Assembly (NCBI GenBank): GCA_017939795.1
Contig: JAGBAA010000090.1
Location: 1-37,781 of the forward strand
Source of the DNA: Thermoguttaceae bacterium
GTDB taxonomy: Bacteria > Planctomycetota > Planctomycetia > Pirellulales > Thermoguttaceae
DNA: 37,781 nt
Direction of reading: 5' to 3'
Every line of letters begins with the position of its first letter. Position 1 is the first letter of the stretch. Under the pieces are notes generated by a model, which worked only from the letters and a program-made list of their open reading frames with translations, was not told where the DNA came from and made no database searches. Of this stretch, positions 17,020 through 26,700 are shown piece by piece. Both the position numbers and the translations under genes were made by a program.

Positions 17020-17112
17020 CTGAATTCTCCTTCAAAAATGAACACTCAAACGAAAATTTTTCTTTCGCGAACGAGAGTACTTTACGGCACACTGTGTGGA
17101 CCGTAGCCGCTC

Positions 17113-17922
17113 TCAGGTATTTTTCAGGACCAGCCAGTCGCCGAGTTTCGGGCAGATTTGGCTGATGGTGAAGAGAAGGCGAGCTTTTTTCGGAAGGATC
17201 AGCTCGACTTTTCCTTTTTCTGAAGCATCAAGGATCGCGGAAACCAACATCTGCGGCGAGATCCGGCTCACCTTCACTCCTGCTCCGGGACGTCGTGCAC
17301 TTTCCGGGAGATCTTCCAGACCTTCCAGCGGGTAAAGACGTTCCGTTTCGCGCTGGATCGGACCGGGACAGACCAGGAGGACCTTCAGACCGTCTTCCTT
17401 ATGCTCGAGCCGCAGCTGCTGCGAGTATGCCGCGACCGCGTGTTTGCTGGCCGGGTAGGCTCCGGTCCAGCGTGAAGCCGACTTGGAGGCAAGCGACCCA
17501 ATGTTGATGATGTGCCCGCGGGATTCCAGAAGCATCGGAAGGAATGCGTGCGTCACGCGGACCAGTGCAATGAAATTCAGGTCCATCGTTTTGGCAAAAT
17601 GGCCGGCATCGCACTGGATCATCTTTCCCCGATCCGTTCTGCCCGCAACGTTCGCGAGAACGTCCAGCCTGCCGAAACGCGCCATGATCTCCGACTTCAG
17701 CCGTTCCACGTCTTCGTCAAGGCAGACATTTACCTGAAAGCCCATGACGTCCAGAGACTTCTCCTGAAATGTTCGGACTGCGGCTTCCACGGCGTCTTTT
17801 TCAAGGGCGGCGATGATGACGCGTGCGCCTTTTTCCGCAAAGGCCGACGCGATCTCTAGGCCGAGGCCGCTGGAACCGCCGGTCACCAGCACGACTTTTT
17901 GCTGCCAGTACGATTTTTTCAT
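17113..17922 (-). CDS. Short-chain dehydrogenase/reductase family protein
   Basis: This 269-residue classical SDR has the Rossmann nucleotide motif TGGSSGLG at 14-21, NVAG in place of NNAG near residue 92, a serine in NIGSLAS, and YPASK (the Tyr-x3-Lys catalytic pair) near residue 160. It should reduce or oxidise a small carbonyl or alcohol substrate with NAD(P)H; the substrate is not evident. The long helical C-terminal part (LILPKKARLLFTISQICPKL) resembles 3-ketosphinganine-reductase-like SDRs, but that is a weak resemblance. A ribosome binding site (GAGGAG) lies at 17934-17939 and a strong promoter at 18096-18123. Confidence 0.85.
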   Translation of the reverse strand: MKKSYWQQKVVLVTGGSSGLGLEIASAFAEKGARVIIAALEKDAVEAAVRTFQEKSLDVMGFQVNVCLDEDVERLKSEIMARFGRLDVLANVAGRTDRGKMIQCDAGHFAKTMDLNFIALVRVTHAFLPMLLESRGHIINIGSLASKSASRWTGAYPASKHAVAAYSQQLRLEHKEDGLKVLLVCPGPIQRETERLYPLEGLEDLPESARRPGAGVKVSRISPQMLVSAILDASEKGKVELILPKKARLLFTISQICPKLGDWLVLKNT

Positions 17923-18095
17923 TGGATCTGATCTCCTCGTGAATTCCCTTTTCTGATTTTATGCGCAGTTTGGAGGGGTGGTTTCAGATTTTCTCTCTTT
18001 TTTAATTTTTTTTGGGGAATTTTTCCGGAATCTTCCGGGATCTTTCAATATTCTCCCAATTCTGGAGAAAATCCTGCGAAAATACCATCTTTCAC
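17923..18095. other. AT-rich leader of the SDR-PDZ transcript
   Basis: This is the roughly 170-base untranslated stretch between the promoter at 18096-18123 and the SDR start. It contains runs such as TTTTTTAATTTTTTTTGGGG and repeated TTCCGGRA words (about 18025-18125). I see no riboswitch-like architecture. Confidence 0.4.
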
Positions 18096-18123
18096 ATTTT
18101 AGCGAAATTTTCCGGAAAGTCAA
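18096..18123 (-). promoter_or_regulatory. Sigma-70-type promoter of the SDR-PDZ unit
   Basis: Read on the minus strand, TTGACT (18118-18123), a 16-base spacer and TAAAAT (18096-18101) form a near-consensus promoter. It lies between the rluB-family terminator and the SDR gene. Confidence 0.75.
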
Positions 18124-18156
18124 GGGCATTTTCCGGAAAGAAACACCGACTCCAAC

Positions 18157-18198
18157 AAAAAAAGACCGCAGAAACTCCGAGTTCGGTATATTCTGCGG
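18157..18198 (-). terminator. Intrinsic terminator of the pseudouridine synthase gene
   Basis: CCGCAGAA (18166-18173) pairs with TTCTGCGG (18191-18198), with an inner CCGA/TCGG stem. Seven T follow on the minus strand (18157-18163). It lies about 45 bases beyond the stop codon. Confidence 0.85.
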
Positions 18199-18243
18199 CC
18201 TTGAGTGCACAGTCTGTGGATGGTGGAAGCGTCAGCGGAGAAA

Positions 18244-19962
18244 CTATTTCTCCGACCCGGACGCGTCCATCTCAGCTTTCCACGCCTCGTAGAGTGCATC
18301 TGCCGAAGCGGGAGCTTCCTGGATGTCCTGGGACTGCGGCTCCAAAACCTGGGGATCCCGAGGCGGAATTTCTTGGACCAAATCGTCTTTCCCTGCCTCT
18401 GGAGAAACCGCATTTTCTGCCGGTTCCTCTTTGGAGATCCGCGCTTTTTTCGGTTTCTTTTGGACCTTCTGCGTTTTGGGGGCTTTTTCTTCTTTCGCGT
18501 CTTTCGTTTTGGAAGCCGCCGTTTCCGAAGAAGCAAGCAGAGACGTCCGATTTTCGGTCAGGCCGACCAGCTTTTTCAGACTGCGCACTTCCTGCGCCGT
18601 CAGCGGACGGTACGCTCCGAGCGGGAGTTTTCCGAGCTTCACGTCGCCGATCGAAACACGGACCAGATCCAGCACATTGTGTCCGATCTTGGCCAAAATG
18701 CGGCGGATCTCGCGATTTCGGCCTTCGCGCAGAGTCAGTTCCAAAACCGACGTCCCATCATAGTAGGAGTGGCGCAGACGCACTTCTTCCGCTTTCGCCA
18801 AACCTTCCGCAAGGTAAACACCGCGGCAGATCTGCGCGATCTCCGAACGGGTCGGAGTTCCGGAAACGCGGACCCGGTAAACTTTCGGCACCGCGTAACT
18901 CGGATGGGTCAGGCGGTTTGCCAGTTCTCCGTCGTTGGTGATCAGCAGAAGTCCTTCACTATGCAGGTCCAGGCGTCCAACCGCAAACAGTCCCGGAACA
19001 TTTTCGTGAATGAAGTCCAGCGCACGTCGACGGCCGTCCGGATCGTCGTTCGAGCAGATGACGTTTCCCGGTTTGTTGAGCGCATAGTAGACGAATTTTT
19101 TCGGACGGCGGACCAGCTCACCGTCCAGATGGATCGTCTGGTGCGGGAGCACGCGCGTTCCGAGTTCCGTCACGACTTCACGATCGACCATGACTCGCCC
19201 CGTCACGATAAATTCCTCGCAGTCCCGCCGACTTCCAAAACCAGCCGCCGCCAGAACTTTCTGGAGCCGTTCCCCCTCGGAAAGGGCATCTTTACGCGGT
19301 GCGCTCTTCTTCGGACGGGCTTTCTGTTTCTGGATCGCAGCAAACGCAGAGTCCGTCAGCGTACGGCCGCGTTCCTTTCCGGAATTTCCTCCGGAAGTCC
19401 GAAGACCATCCCGCCTGCCGTTCACGGGTTTGCGAGCTGATTTCGCATCCCGGAAATCTTTCATGAATTTCCCGGATGCCGCTCTTCCGCGCTCGATCGC
19501 GTTGAAATCGTCCTCCTGTCCGCGTGTTTTTCTGCCGTCTGTACCTTCAGAACGGGCGGAAAGACCGCGTCCGGATCTTTTCCCGCCGCGGTCACGCAGT
19601 CTGGCAAAATCCCGGTCGTTCATTTCGACGTAGTCCATCGCAGGAAGATTCACGACGCCGTCTTCTTCATCCGCACGCAGGAAATTCAAAGGATTGAAGT
19701 GTTTCGAGGCTCTCTCTTTCCCTCTGCGTGCCGGAGCTTCCATGCGCACATAGTCATCCGCCTCCATGAAATTCATGGAATTTGAAAAGGTGCGGCGCTT
19801 CAGATCTCCGGAACGCTGCGTACTTCCGGCATCGCCCTGACGGGAGGCGGCCGAACGGCTTCTGCCCCCGGAACGGGTTTTCGACTGATTGAATGTCTTG
19901 ACCCGTCCGACCGGTCCGGGATTGCGGGCAGATTTGCTGCGGGATGAATTGAATTTGGCCAT
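18244..19962 (-). CDS. rluB: RsuA/RluB-family rRNA pseudouridine synthase with long basic extensions
   Basis: This 572-residue enzyme isomerises a uridine in ribosomal RNA. An S4 RNA-binding domain starts near residue 226 (ERLQKVLAAAGFGSRRDCEEFI). The synthase core follows, with the catalytic Asp in GRLDLHSEGLLLITNDGE near residue 331, LNKPGNVI earlier, and EGRNREIRRIL near 430. The usual protein is about 240-300 residues. This one adds about 220 basic, Arg/Ser/Gly-rich residues at the N-terminus and about 100 Lys/Glu/Pro-rich residues at the C-terminus, both probably disordered RNA-contacting tails. The far start is supported by GGAGGT just upstream. RluB is the best guess within the family, but target uridine specificity cannot be read directly. 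Confidence 0.85.
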   Translation of the reverse strand: MAKFNSSRSKSARNPGPVGRVKTFNQSKTRSGGRSRSAASRQGDAGSTQRSGDLKRRTFSNSMNFMEADDYVRMEAPARRGKERASKHFNPLNFLRADEEDGVVNLPAMDYVEMNDRDFARLRDRGGKRSGRGLSARSEGTDGRKTRGQEDDFNAIERGRAASGKFMKDFRDAKSARKPVNGRRDGLRTSGGNSGKERGRTLTDSAFAAIQKQKARPKKSAPRKDALSEGERLQKVLAAAGFGSRRDCEEFIVTGRVMVDREVVTELGTRVLPHQTIHLDGELVRRPKKFVYYALNKPGNVICSNDDPDGRRRALDFIHENVPGLFAVGRLDLHSEGLLLITNDGELANRLTHPSYAVPKVYRVRVSGTPTRSEIAQICRGVYLAEGLAKAEEVRLRHSYYDGTSVLELTLREGRNREIRRILAKIGHNVLDLVRVSIGDVKLGKLPLGAYRPLTAQEVRSLKKLVGLTENRTSLLASSETAASKTKDAKEEKAPKTQKVQKKPKKARISKEEPAENAVSPEAGKDDLVQEIPPRDPQVLEPQSQDIQEAPASADALYEAWKAEMDASGSEK

Positions 19963-20013
19963 GGGACCTCCGATGTCGGGTACTGGGCGCGAAAGAAAAG
20001 TTGGGGAAAATCC

Positions 20014-20045
20014 TAAAAAACAGAGTGCCCGAAGACACTCTGTTT
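20014..20045 (-). terminator. Intrinsic terminator of serC
   Basis: AAACAGAGTG (20018-20027) pairs with CACTCTGTTT (20036-20045). On the minus strand the loop contains TTCG closed by C-G pairs, a stable tetraloop, and a T-run follows the stem. It separates serC from the pseudouridine synthase gene. Confidence 0.9.
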
Positions 20046-20105
20046 CCTGTTTTTCAGAATTTCGTCAAATTAAAGGCAGACGAGATCCTGGTTCATTTTC
20101 AAAAA

Positions 20106-21191
20106 TCAGCCGTTTTTCTGCATGAAGTCTTTCATGAATTCAGCCAGCTTCTGAACGCCTTCGACCGGCATCGCATTGTAGATCGAAGCACGGAAACCGC
20201 CGACGCTGCGGTGTCCCTTAAGGGATTCCAGCCCCAGAGCTTTCGCTTCGGCCAGGAATTTGTCGTTGAGTTCGTCGGTGGCCATTTTGAACGGAACGTT
20301 CATCAGCGAACGGCATTCCGGCTTGGCGTGGCCGAGGTAGAAGCCGTTGGAGCTGTCGATGACGTCGTAGAGCAGCTGGGCTTTCATCTTGTTGATCTCG
20401 TACAGTTTGTCGACGCCGCCGATCGTGTTCATGATCCATTCGGTGACGAGCTTCACGACGTAGATCGAGAAACAGGGCGGGGTGTTCAGCATGGAGCCGT
20501 TTTCCGCCATTTTTTTGTAGGAGAGGACGCCGAGCAGACCGTCTGCGCTGTTTTCGACAAGATCTTCACGAATGATGACGATCGTGACGCCGGCCGGACC
20601 GCAGTTTTTCTGGGCGCAGGCGTAAATGCAGCCGTACTTGCTGATGTCGAGCGGCTTGTACATGAATTCGCTCGAAGCGTCGCAGATGAGCGGAACGTTC
20701 CCAACGTTCGGTTCCGTTTTGAACTGAACGCCCTGGATCGTTTCGTTCGACGTATAGTAGACGTACGCGGCATTCGGATCGAGATCGAGTTCAGAATCAT
20801 CCGGAGTGTGGTTGAAATTGTCGGCAGAACCGTCCCACGCGCAGCGGACCGTTCCCTGGGTCTTTCCTTCGGAAAGCGCTTTTTTGCTCCACGTTCCCGT
20901 GCAGATATAGTCGGCAGAACCGCCTTTCAGAAGGTTCATCGGAACCATCCCGAACTGCAGATAGGCACCGCCCTGCAGGAAGAGCACTTTGTAGTTGTCC
21001 GGGACATTCATGACTTTGCGAATGTTCGCTTCCGTCGCGTCAATGATCGCCTGGAACGGCTTGGAACGGTGACTCATTTCGAGAATGGACATTCCGGCAC
21101 CCGGCATGGCGAGCAAATCGCGCTGAGCTTCTTCAAGGACCTGAAGCGGTAAAACGGCTGGACCGGCCGAAAAATTGAAAACGCGTTCCAT
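20106..21191 (-). CDS. serC: Phosphoserine aminotransferase
   Basis: The 361-residue protein has the normal length and full-length similarity to SerC. It transaminates 3-phosphohydroxypyruvate with glutamate in serine biosynthesis (and 3-hydroxy-4-phosphohydroxythreonine where pyridoxine is made). It is cytoplasmic and PLP-dependent. The N-terminal FNFSAGPAVLP motif, TGTWSKKA, CDASSEF and AQKNCGPAG are diagnostic, with the PLP lysine at about K195. The C-terminal GHRSVGGFRASIYNAMP is the conserved phosphate-binding end. The start at 21191 is set by AAGGAG about six bases upstream. The frame stays open for 180 more codons upstream, but that stretch crosses the promoter and has no ribosome binding site. 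Its own promoter and terminator make it monocistronic. Confidence 0.97.
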   Translation of the reverse strand: MERVFNFSAGPAVLPLQVLEEAQRDLLAMPGAGMSILEMSHRSKPFQAIIDATEANIRKVMNVPDNYKVLFLQGGAYLQFGMVPMNLLKGGSADYICTGTWSKKALSEGKTQGTVRCAWDGSADNFNHTPDDSELDLDPNAAYVYYTSNETIQGVQFKTEPNVGNVPLICDASSEFMYKPLDISKYGCIYACAQKNCGPAGVTIVIIREDLVENSADGLLGVLSYKKMAENGSMLNTPPCFSIYVVKLVTEWIMNTIGGVDKLYEINKMKAQLLYDVIDSSNGFYLGHAKPECRSLMNVPFKMATDELNDKFLAEAKALGLESLKGHRSVGGFRASIYNAMPVEGVQKLAEFMKDFMQKNG

Positions 21192-21270
21192 GAAATTCTC
21201 CTTTGAGTTTTTGGGGTTCTGCTGTCGACACCTACGCTGGAATCTGGTTCCGTGTCGATTTTGAATCCAC

Positions 21271-21298
21271 ATTTTACCATATTTTGTGATTTTGTCCA
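21271..21298 (-). promoter_or_regulatory. serC promoter
   Basis: On the minus strand TGGACA (21293-21298), a 16-base spacer and TAAAAT (21271-21276) form a near-consensus sigma-70 site. It implies a leader of about 75 bases before serC. Confidence 0.75.
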
Positions 21299-21634
21299 GT
21301 AGGGGAGCACTAGCTGTGCGGAATTTTTTCCAAAAAAAGTGAATTTGGGAAGAGTTTTCCGGGGGGAGATCGAAAGATGCCGGGAACTGTGAGCGGGCGG
21401 AAAAAAGGAATGGCGCGGATCCGGAGTGCATTCTGATCCCCATTTGCAGAAACGAAGAAAGTTGGCCCTTCCCAAAATGTCGATGCGGCAATTGCGTCGG
21501 CATGGAGGCCCGATACGTCACGATGAAAGCTCCGGCAGATGGCGAGAAGGGCAGTTTGGGGACTTTTGTGCCGAAAAAAGCGGGATTTTTTGGATTTTTT
21601 GTGAAAAAATGAGGATTTTGCAGGATGGGAGGTA

Positions 21635-21663
21635 TGGAAATTTTTCGCGCTTTGTGGTATAAT
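21635..21663 (+). promoter_or_regulatory. Promoter of the SbcD/SbcC-like pair
   Basis: TATAAT (21658-21663) is preceded by TGG, giving an extended -10. A 17-base spacer separates it from TGGAAA (21635-21640). It lies about 95 bases before the gene at 21758. Confidence 0.75.
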
Positions 21664-21757
21664 TTGGGTGAATTGGGCAAATCCTGCGGGCCAGTACATC
21701 CAAAATACTGAGTTAAGATCCCCCTTTTGCCGTTGGTCATGACGAAACGAGCCGGAC

Positions 21758-23791
21758 GTGAAAATCATCAAATTCCTCCACGCATCAAATTTTCAGCTTC
21801 ACCTTCCCGTAACCTGCTGGACGCCGCCGGAACCGGCGCATCCTTTTTCGGCAGCGGAACGTGAGTTGGCGGATGCTCTGTCTGGAGAGGAAAGGGGCGT
21901 TTCATTCCCTTCCAGTCTCGGCGAACAGACTGCGGAGGCTGATCTGGCGGCTCCTGCTCCTGTTTTGGATGGCGAGAGGGCGGTCTCTTCGGGAGCGGAG
22001 CTTTCAAACCCGGAATTTTTGAATACAGAACTTTCAGACGCAGGAATTTCGGAGGAAAAACTCCTGCTTGAGGCGCCAGACGGCTGGCTTTTCGGCGGAA
22101 GGTTTCCGAAATTGCCTGCGCCGGTGCGTGAGGAGTGCCTTCAGGCTGCCTGGCAGAGTGCGGAACGGGTCTTTGACCTTGCGGTCGCGCAGAATGTAGA
22201 TTTTGTGCTCCTGACGGGCGATATTCTTCAGCCAGATCTCTGCGGGGCCAGAGGATTTGCGTTCCTTGCCGGACAGTTTCGGCGGCTTCAGGAACGCGGG
22301 ATCCCGGTTTACTGGAAACTGGAACGGCCGATCGAGGATCGGATGCTTCCGGATCTTCGTTTCCCGGAGAATGTTTTTCTTTTTCCGTCCCATCAGGCGC
22401 ACATCAAAAAGTTCCGTCTTCCCGATTCGCCAAAAAATATTTTCATCGCGAGCTGGGAAGATCTCTGTCCTGATTTTTCGCACTACGATTTTTCGCGTCT
22501 TCCAGACGGAAAACTGCCGCCGTACCAGACGATCGCAGTCTGTCCGAATGCCCGGATCTTTTTCGGAACCGATGAGGAATCGGCTGACTCTGCCGAGCCG
22601 GACCATCGGCTTGCGGAAAATGGAGCCGAACACCAAGCCGGCGGATCGGGAGAGAACTCGAAGGCTTCCGAAGGCGGAATGCGCGGAAGTACCGCGGAGA
22701 ACTTTGGAAAACTTGGGGAAGAGCTCGGAACACGCTCCGCTTTTTCTCCACAGGTCGGCGAGGTGCCGTATGCTGCATTGACGGCATTGGAGGAACGTTT
22801 TACCCTGCGCCGTTCCTATGCTTCCGGGGAGAGCGTTCTGCTTCATTCCCCCGGTCCGATCCAGCATCATGGACCGACCGGCAGGACTACGGACAGCGCA
22901 CCGGCTCCTGCGGGCGTGACGGTCGTGCAGATGGATCTGGACGGCGACGTGCCGGTCTCGCTCCAGTTCTTCCCGACCGAAACGATCGGATGGAGATTCC
23001 TTGAAAAACGGATCCCCGGGGAAGCCGCCGACTGGGAATCGCTTTCCCGCTGGATGGTCCAGACGCTGCGTCGGGAATTTGTTCGGAAGGAGCAGCCCCC
23101 CCAGACCGGAGATCGATCTGGAGCACGATCCGGAAATCAAGCCGAAACTGCGGCTGAGACGCAGGCGGGAACGCAGACGGCTCCCCGTTCCGGTCAGGAA
23201 GCGGCCCCAGATCGTCCGGAAGCGTATTTGGAAACTGCCGAACCGAAAAATTTGGAAGCTGCGGAATCGCAGAGAGACGGAAACGGGCAGACGAACGGAA
23301 CGGAAATTTCGGATTGCGGGCGTTTTTTTGTTTTTTGGAAATTGACGGCCGGAAAACCTGTGCACGGTGAAATGCTTCGGTGCCTTCTCGAAGAAAACTT
23401 TCTGGATGAAGAGCGTGCAGAGAAAGGGACGGCCCTGCTTTCGGAATTGCGGAAGGCCGGTGCCTCCCTTCCTGGAAGACCCTGGACGGTCAGTATCGTA
23501 CCGGAACGATCCGGCCTGATTCCGTTTGCCTGGGGTCAGGCAGACACGATGCTCGGGGATCTTCTTCGGCTGGCGCAATTCCACCAGATGAATCCGACTG
23601 GGAAAACACGGCATCCGGATTTCGCGCCGCATTCTCTGGATCTGTCGGATATGCTTTCAAAGGAACAGCGGGCGACCCTTTTGCGGGAAATGGCCTACCT
23701 GAGCCCCGGTGAGGAATGCAGTGTCCTTGAGGCGGCATCCATTCTTGGCGCCAGTGCACTGGCGGATGCGCAGGAGGAACGGAACCGATGA
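21758..23791 (+). CDS. SbcD/YhaO-like DNA repair metallophosphoesterase with a degenerate active site
   Basis: The 677-residue protein follows the Mre11/SbcD fold. The opening FLHASNFQLH matches HxSDxHL but carries Asn at 11 and Gln at 13 instead of Asp and His. DFVLLTGD keeps its Asp at about residue 155. The GNHD loop is replaced by KLER (187-190 in VYWKLERPIEDR). Later, LLHSPGPIQHHGPTG (near 365) and GVTVVQMDLDG match the C-terminal part of the fold. Two low-complexity inserts (about 40-105 and 285-335) and a disordered stretch (about 450-510) lengthen it. The partner ATPase gene overlaps it by ATGA, as in sbcDC and yhaON operons, so the two probably form a complex. Nuclease activity is uncertain with these ligands missing. 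Start at 21758; the upstream ribosome binding site is weak. Confidence 0.75.
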   Translation: MKIIKFLHASNFQLHLPVTCWTPPEPAHPFSAAERELADALSGEERGVSFPSSLGEQTAEADLAAPAPVLDGERAVSSGAELSNPEFLNTELSDAGISEEKLLLEAPDGWLFGGRFPKLPAPVREECLQAAWQSAERVFDLAVAQNVDFVLLTGDILQPDLCGARGFAFLAGQFRRLQERGIPVYWKLERPIEDRMLPDLRFPENVFLFPSHQAHIKKFRLPDSPKNIFIASWEDLCPDFSHYDFSRLPDGKLPPYQTIAVCPNARIFFGTDEESADSAEPDHRLAENGAEHQAGGSGENSKASEGGMRGSTAENFGKLGEELGTRSAFSPQVGEVPYAALTALEERFTLRRSYASGESVLLHSPGPIQHHGPTGRTTDSAPAPAGVTVVQMDLDGDVPVSLQFFPTETIGWRFLEKRIPGEAADWESLSRWMVQTLRREFVRKEQPPQTGDRSGARSGNQAETAAETQAGTQTAPRSGQEAAPDRPEAYLETAEPKNLEAAESQRDGNGQTNGTEISDCGRFFVFWKLTAGKPVHGEMLRCLLEENFLDEERAEKGTALLSELRKAGASLPGRPWTVSIVPERSGLIPFAWGQADTMLGDLLRLAQFHQMNPTGKTRHPDFAPHSLDLSDMLSKEQRATLLREMAYLSPGEECSVLEAASILGASALADAQEERNR

Positions 23792-26700
23792 TCATTCGCG
23801 CACTCCATATCGAGAAATTCGGAAAATGGAACGGTCTGCGTCTTCAAAATCTTGAAGGCGGCATCAATCTTTTCTATGGTCCGAACGAAACCGGAAAAAC
23901 GACGTTGATGCAGTTCATCCGCTCGGTCTTCTATGGATTTCCGGCGGAACGGCTCGTCTATGCATTTCGTGAAGTCCCGGAAAAAACGGGAGGGAGTCTC
24001 TGTGTGCAGACTCCAATGGGAGAACTGACGGTCTGCCGGCATCTTGTCCCGCATCCGTTTCCAGACTCGGTTTCTGAAGAGCAGGACACTGCGGAATCCC
24101 TTTCTTCCCGGAATGGTTCCCTCCCGGCTTCGGAAAATGACCGCGGGTCGAAAGCCGGTTTCGGAACTGCGGAGGGGGGAGTTCTGTTTTCCGAAACGCA
24201 AAACAGTCTTTCTTTTCAGGGATCGGAGCTGCCGTTTTTTGCCAGAGACGCTTTTCGGACCCGGTACCAGACTCGGAATATCGCGGATGGCCTGAGCATC
24301 ACGGACGCAGCCGGTGTGCATCAGGATTCCTTCCACTGGCGAAATCTTCTGGAACTTTCTGCCGACCCGCACAGCGGCGAAAACGGCGGAACGCTGGAGC
24401 TTGACGAAAAGCTCTTCAACAGTATTTTTGCGCTGGGACTTCAGGAACTTCAGCAGCTTGCGGTCCTGGATTCAACGGAAGCTGCCCGGCGGCTCTACGA
24501 TCTGAGCACAGGGATCACGCGGTACTCGGCAGTGAGTATCCTGGCGAAACTGGCAAATATCCGCCAGAAACTCCTTTCGCCGGACGGGATCCCGGAGACA
24601 CTGCGTCCCGAGGAGATCCAGTGGTGCGATGAATTCTTTGCGTCCGCCCATTTTCGTGAGTCCGGAACTCCCGGACGCCGTCAGCCGACGGAGATCCTCG
24701 GCCTCTGGAACTATCGTCAGCTCCTTCTCCGCCAAAAGGAAAATCTTCAGACGCAGAACCGAAAGTACGGAAAGATCCACTCGGAACTGACGGTCCTGGA
24801 AGCGAAAGTGAGTGAACTTCAGGAAACGATCCGTCAAAAAAAGCATCGGATCCATGTTTTGGAGATCGCGCAGGAGATCCGGGACGAATGGGATCAAAGA
24901 GCGCAGATCGATGCGGAGATCGTGGAATTCAATGCGGAAAATCCAGGACTTGGCGATGTTTCCGAGCTCGGTATCGGACAGCTTGGAGAGGATCGGAAAC
25001 GGTTGGCGCAGATCCGGCAGGAAATGGCGCAGATCCGACAGGAACGCGATGGAATGAATGAGAAGATCCGCGAGATCCAGGCTCAAAAGGAGCAGATCGC
25101 GTTCAATGCCGACCTGCTTCAGAAAGCTCCCGTTCTGGAGACCTTTTTCCCGCAGCAGGAATGGATCGAAACATTACGCGGCCGCCTGGCGAATCTTTAC
25201 CGTCAGCAGATGGATTCAGAAGCACAGCTCGCGATCGACTATCGCCGCCTGGGAATCGTCCTTCCGGATCTGGACTCCTGCGGTTCCGTTGAGGAAGCGT
25301 TTCCATACGATGCCCGGGCACTGCGTCCGCTGCGCGGGCCGGTGCGTGAAATGTTCACTCTTCGGAAGAAGATCCGGGAGATCAAAAAATTGCGTGCAGA
25401 ACTTCTGGTTCAGGCCGAGGAATCGGCAGAAAAGGTCCGCGACTATGCCCGTCAGTGTGCAGAACGGACGGCTCGTCTTCCCGGCATTCGCCAGCTTCCC
25501 GGTTTGAGTGCGTTTCCGCAAAACTTCATTTTCCCGGAAAATGCAGAAGAAAAACTCCTGAGTGCAGAAGCCGCAGACGAAACTTCACGTATTTTGCGTG
25601 CCGTGAATTCCAGAGTCGTGAGCGAGATCCCGGAAGCGATCCTGAATTCCGTACCCGAAAACATTTCCCAGCGAAAGGGAGAGGGGCCCCCGGGTTTCGG
25701 AGAATTTGGGCGTGCGGAAAAGGAAGATGCGCAACGTACCGGCGGCGGGGACCGTGAAGATGTTTCCGGCCAACTGGAAGCAGGAACCGTCTCCGGTCTG
25801 ATGGATGCGGAAGATCGCTCCGGTCTGATGGACGTAAATGCGGCTGCGCGTGTTTTGGGGGAACTTTTGGCGTCATTGCGCCGTACGGAACTCCACCATC
25901 AGCAGCTTGCACAGTCGGTCCGGACGCTGGAGGATGCTCGGAATGCCCAGAAAGAGCTGGTCCGCAGGCAGTTCATGACGCCTCGGGAACTGGGACTTTT
26001 CGGCGGGATCTTTTCTCTGGGGCTGGGATTGGCTCTTTTTGAGCTTTTCTATCTCCTGGGAGCTTTCGGCGGAGAAGGTTCTGCCGTTCATTTTTTCTTT
26101 TTCCTCATCGGAATGGCCTCGTTTTTGGGGATCCTGGTCTGGCGGTTTACGTTTACCCGGAAACTGGAAGACGAATTGGAGACCGGGCGCGAAAGGATCG
26201 AGAGTGCCCTCCGGCAGAAAGAGCGTTTCCTGCGCCTCTGTTTTGCGGAACGGGAAGCCGACGCCGCTGAACTCGCGGAACCGGAATTTGAGGAACTTTG
26301 CCGGCAGGAGCGTACCGCACTGGAGACCCGAAGCGCCTTCCTTGAAAAGGAATTGACGGAATCCGAGAAAGCGGCGAAAGCACTGGCGCAGCGGACCGCT
26401 CTGCTTGCGGAAGCCGGACAGTATGCCGCCCGGCTGAAAAAACTGAATCGAAACCTGGCAGAAGCAAAGTCAAGATGGCGCAATGGTCTTCGGTCGCTTG
26501 GATTGCCGGAAGAATGGCGTCCGGAAAATGTGCGTCAGCTTGTGGATGCCTCAGACCGGATCCGGGAAATGTGGCGGCGTCGGAATCGGGATCAGGAAGA
26601 TTTCCAGCTTTACTCGCAGGAACTTCAGCTCCTGGTCAACCGGCTGGAGACGCTTTTGCCGTATTTTGGAGAAGATTTTGCGAAAGCATTACGCGGCGGT

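Larger units (their letters stand above)
21192..21757. other. Intergenic region between serC and the SbcD-like gene
   Basis: Two divergent promoters sit at its sides (21271-21298 minus, 21635-21663 plus). The middle, about 21300-21630, shows no gene with a ribosome binding site and no recognisable RNA. It holds A/T-runs and an imperfect palindrome around GGCAATTGC near 21487. Confidence 0.5.

Noticed and set aside
15634..17106. 490-codon open frame antisense to the PDZ protein gene
   Set aside because: The minus strand encodes a signal peptide and a PDZ domain with a good ribosome binding site. The plus-strand frame has an unlikely Phe/Arg-rich composition.
21192..21740. N-terminal extension of serC by 183 codons
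   Set aside because: SerC is complete from 21191 with its own ribosome binding site, and the extension crosses the serC promoter.
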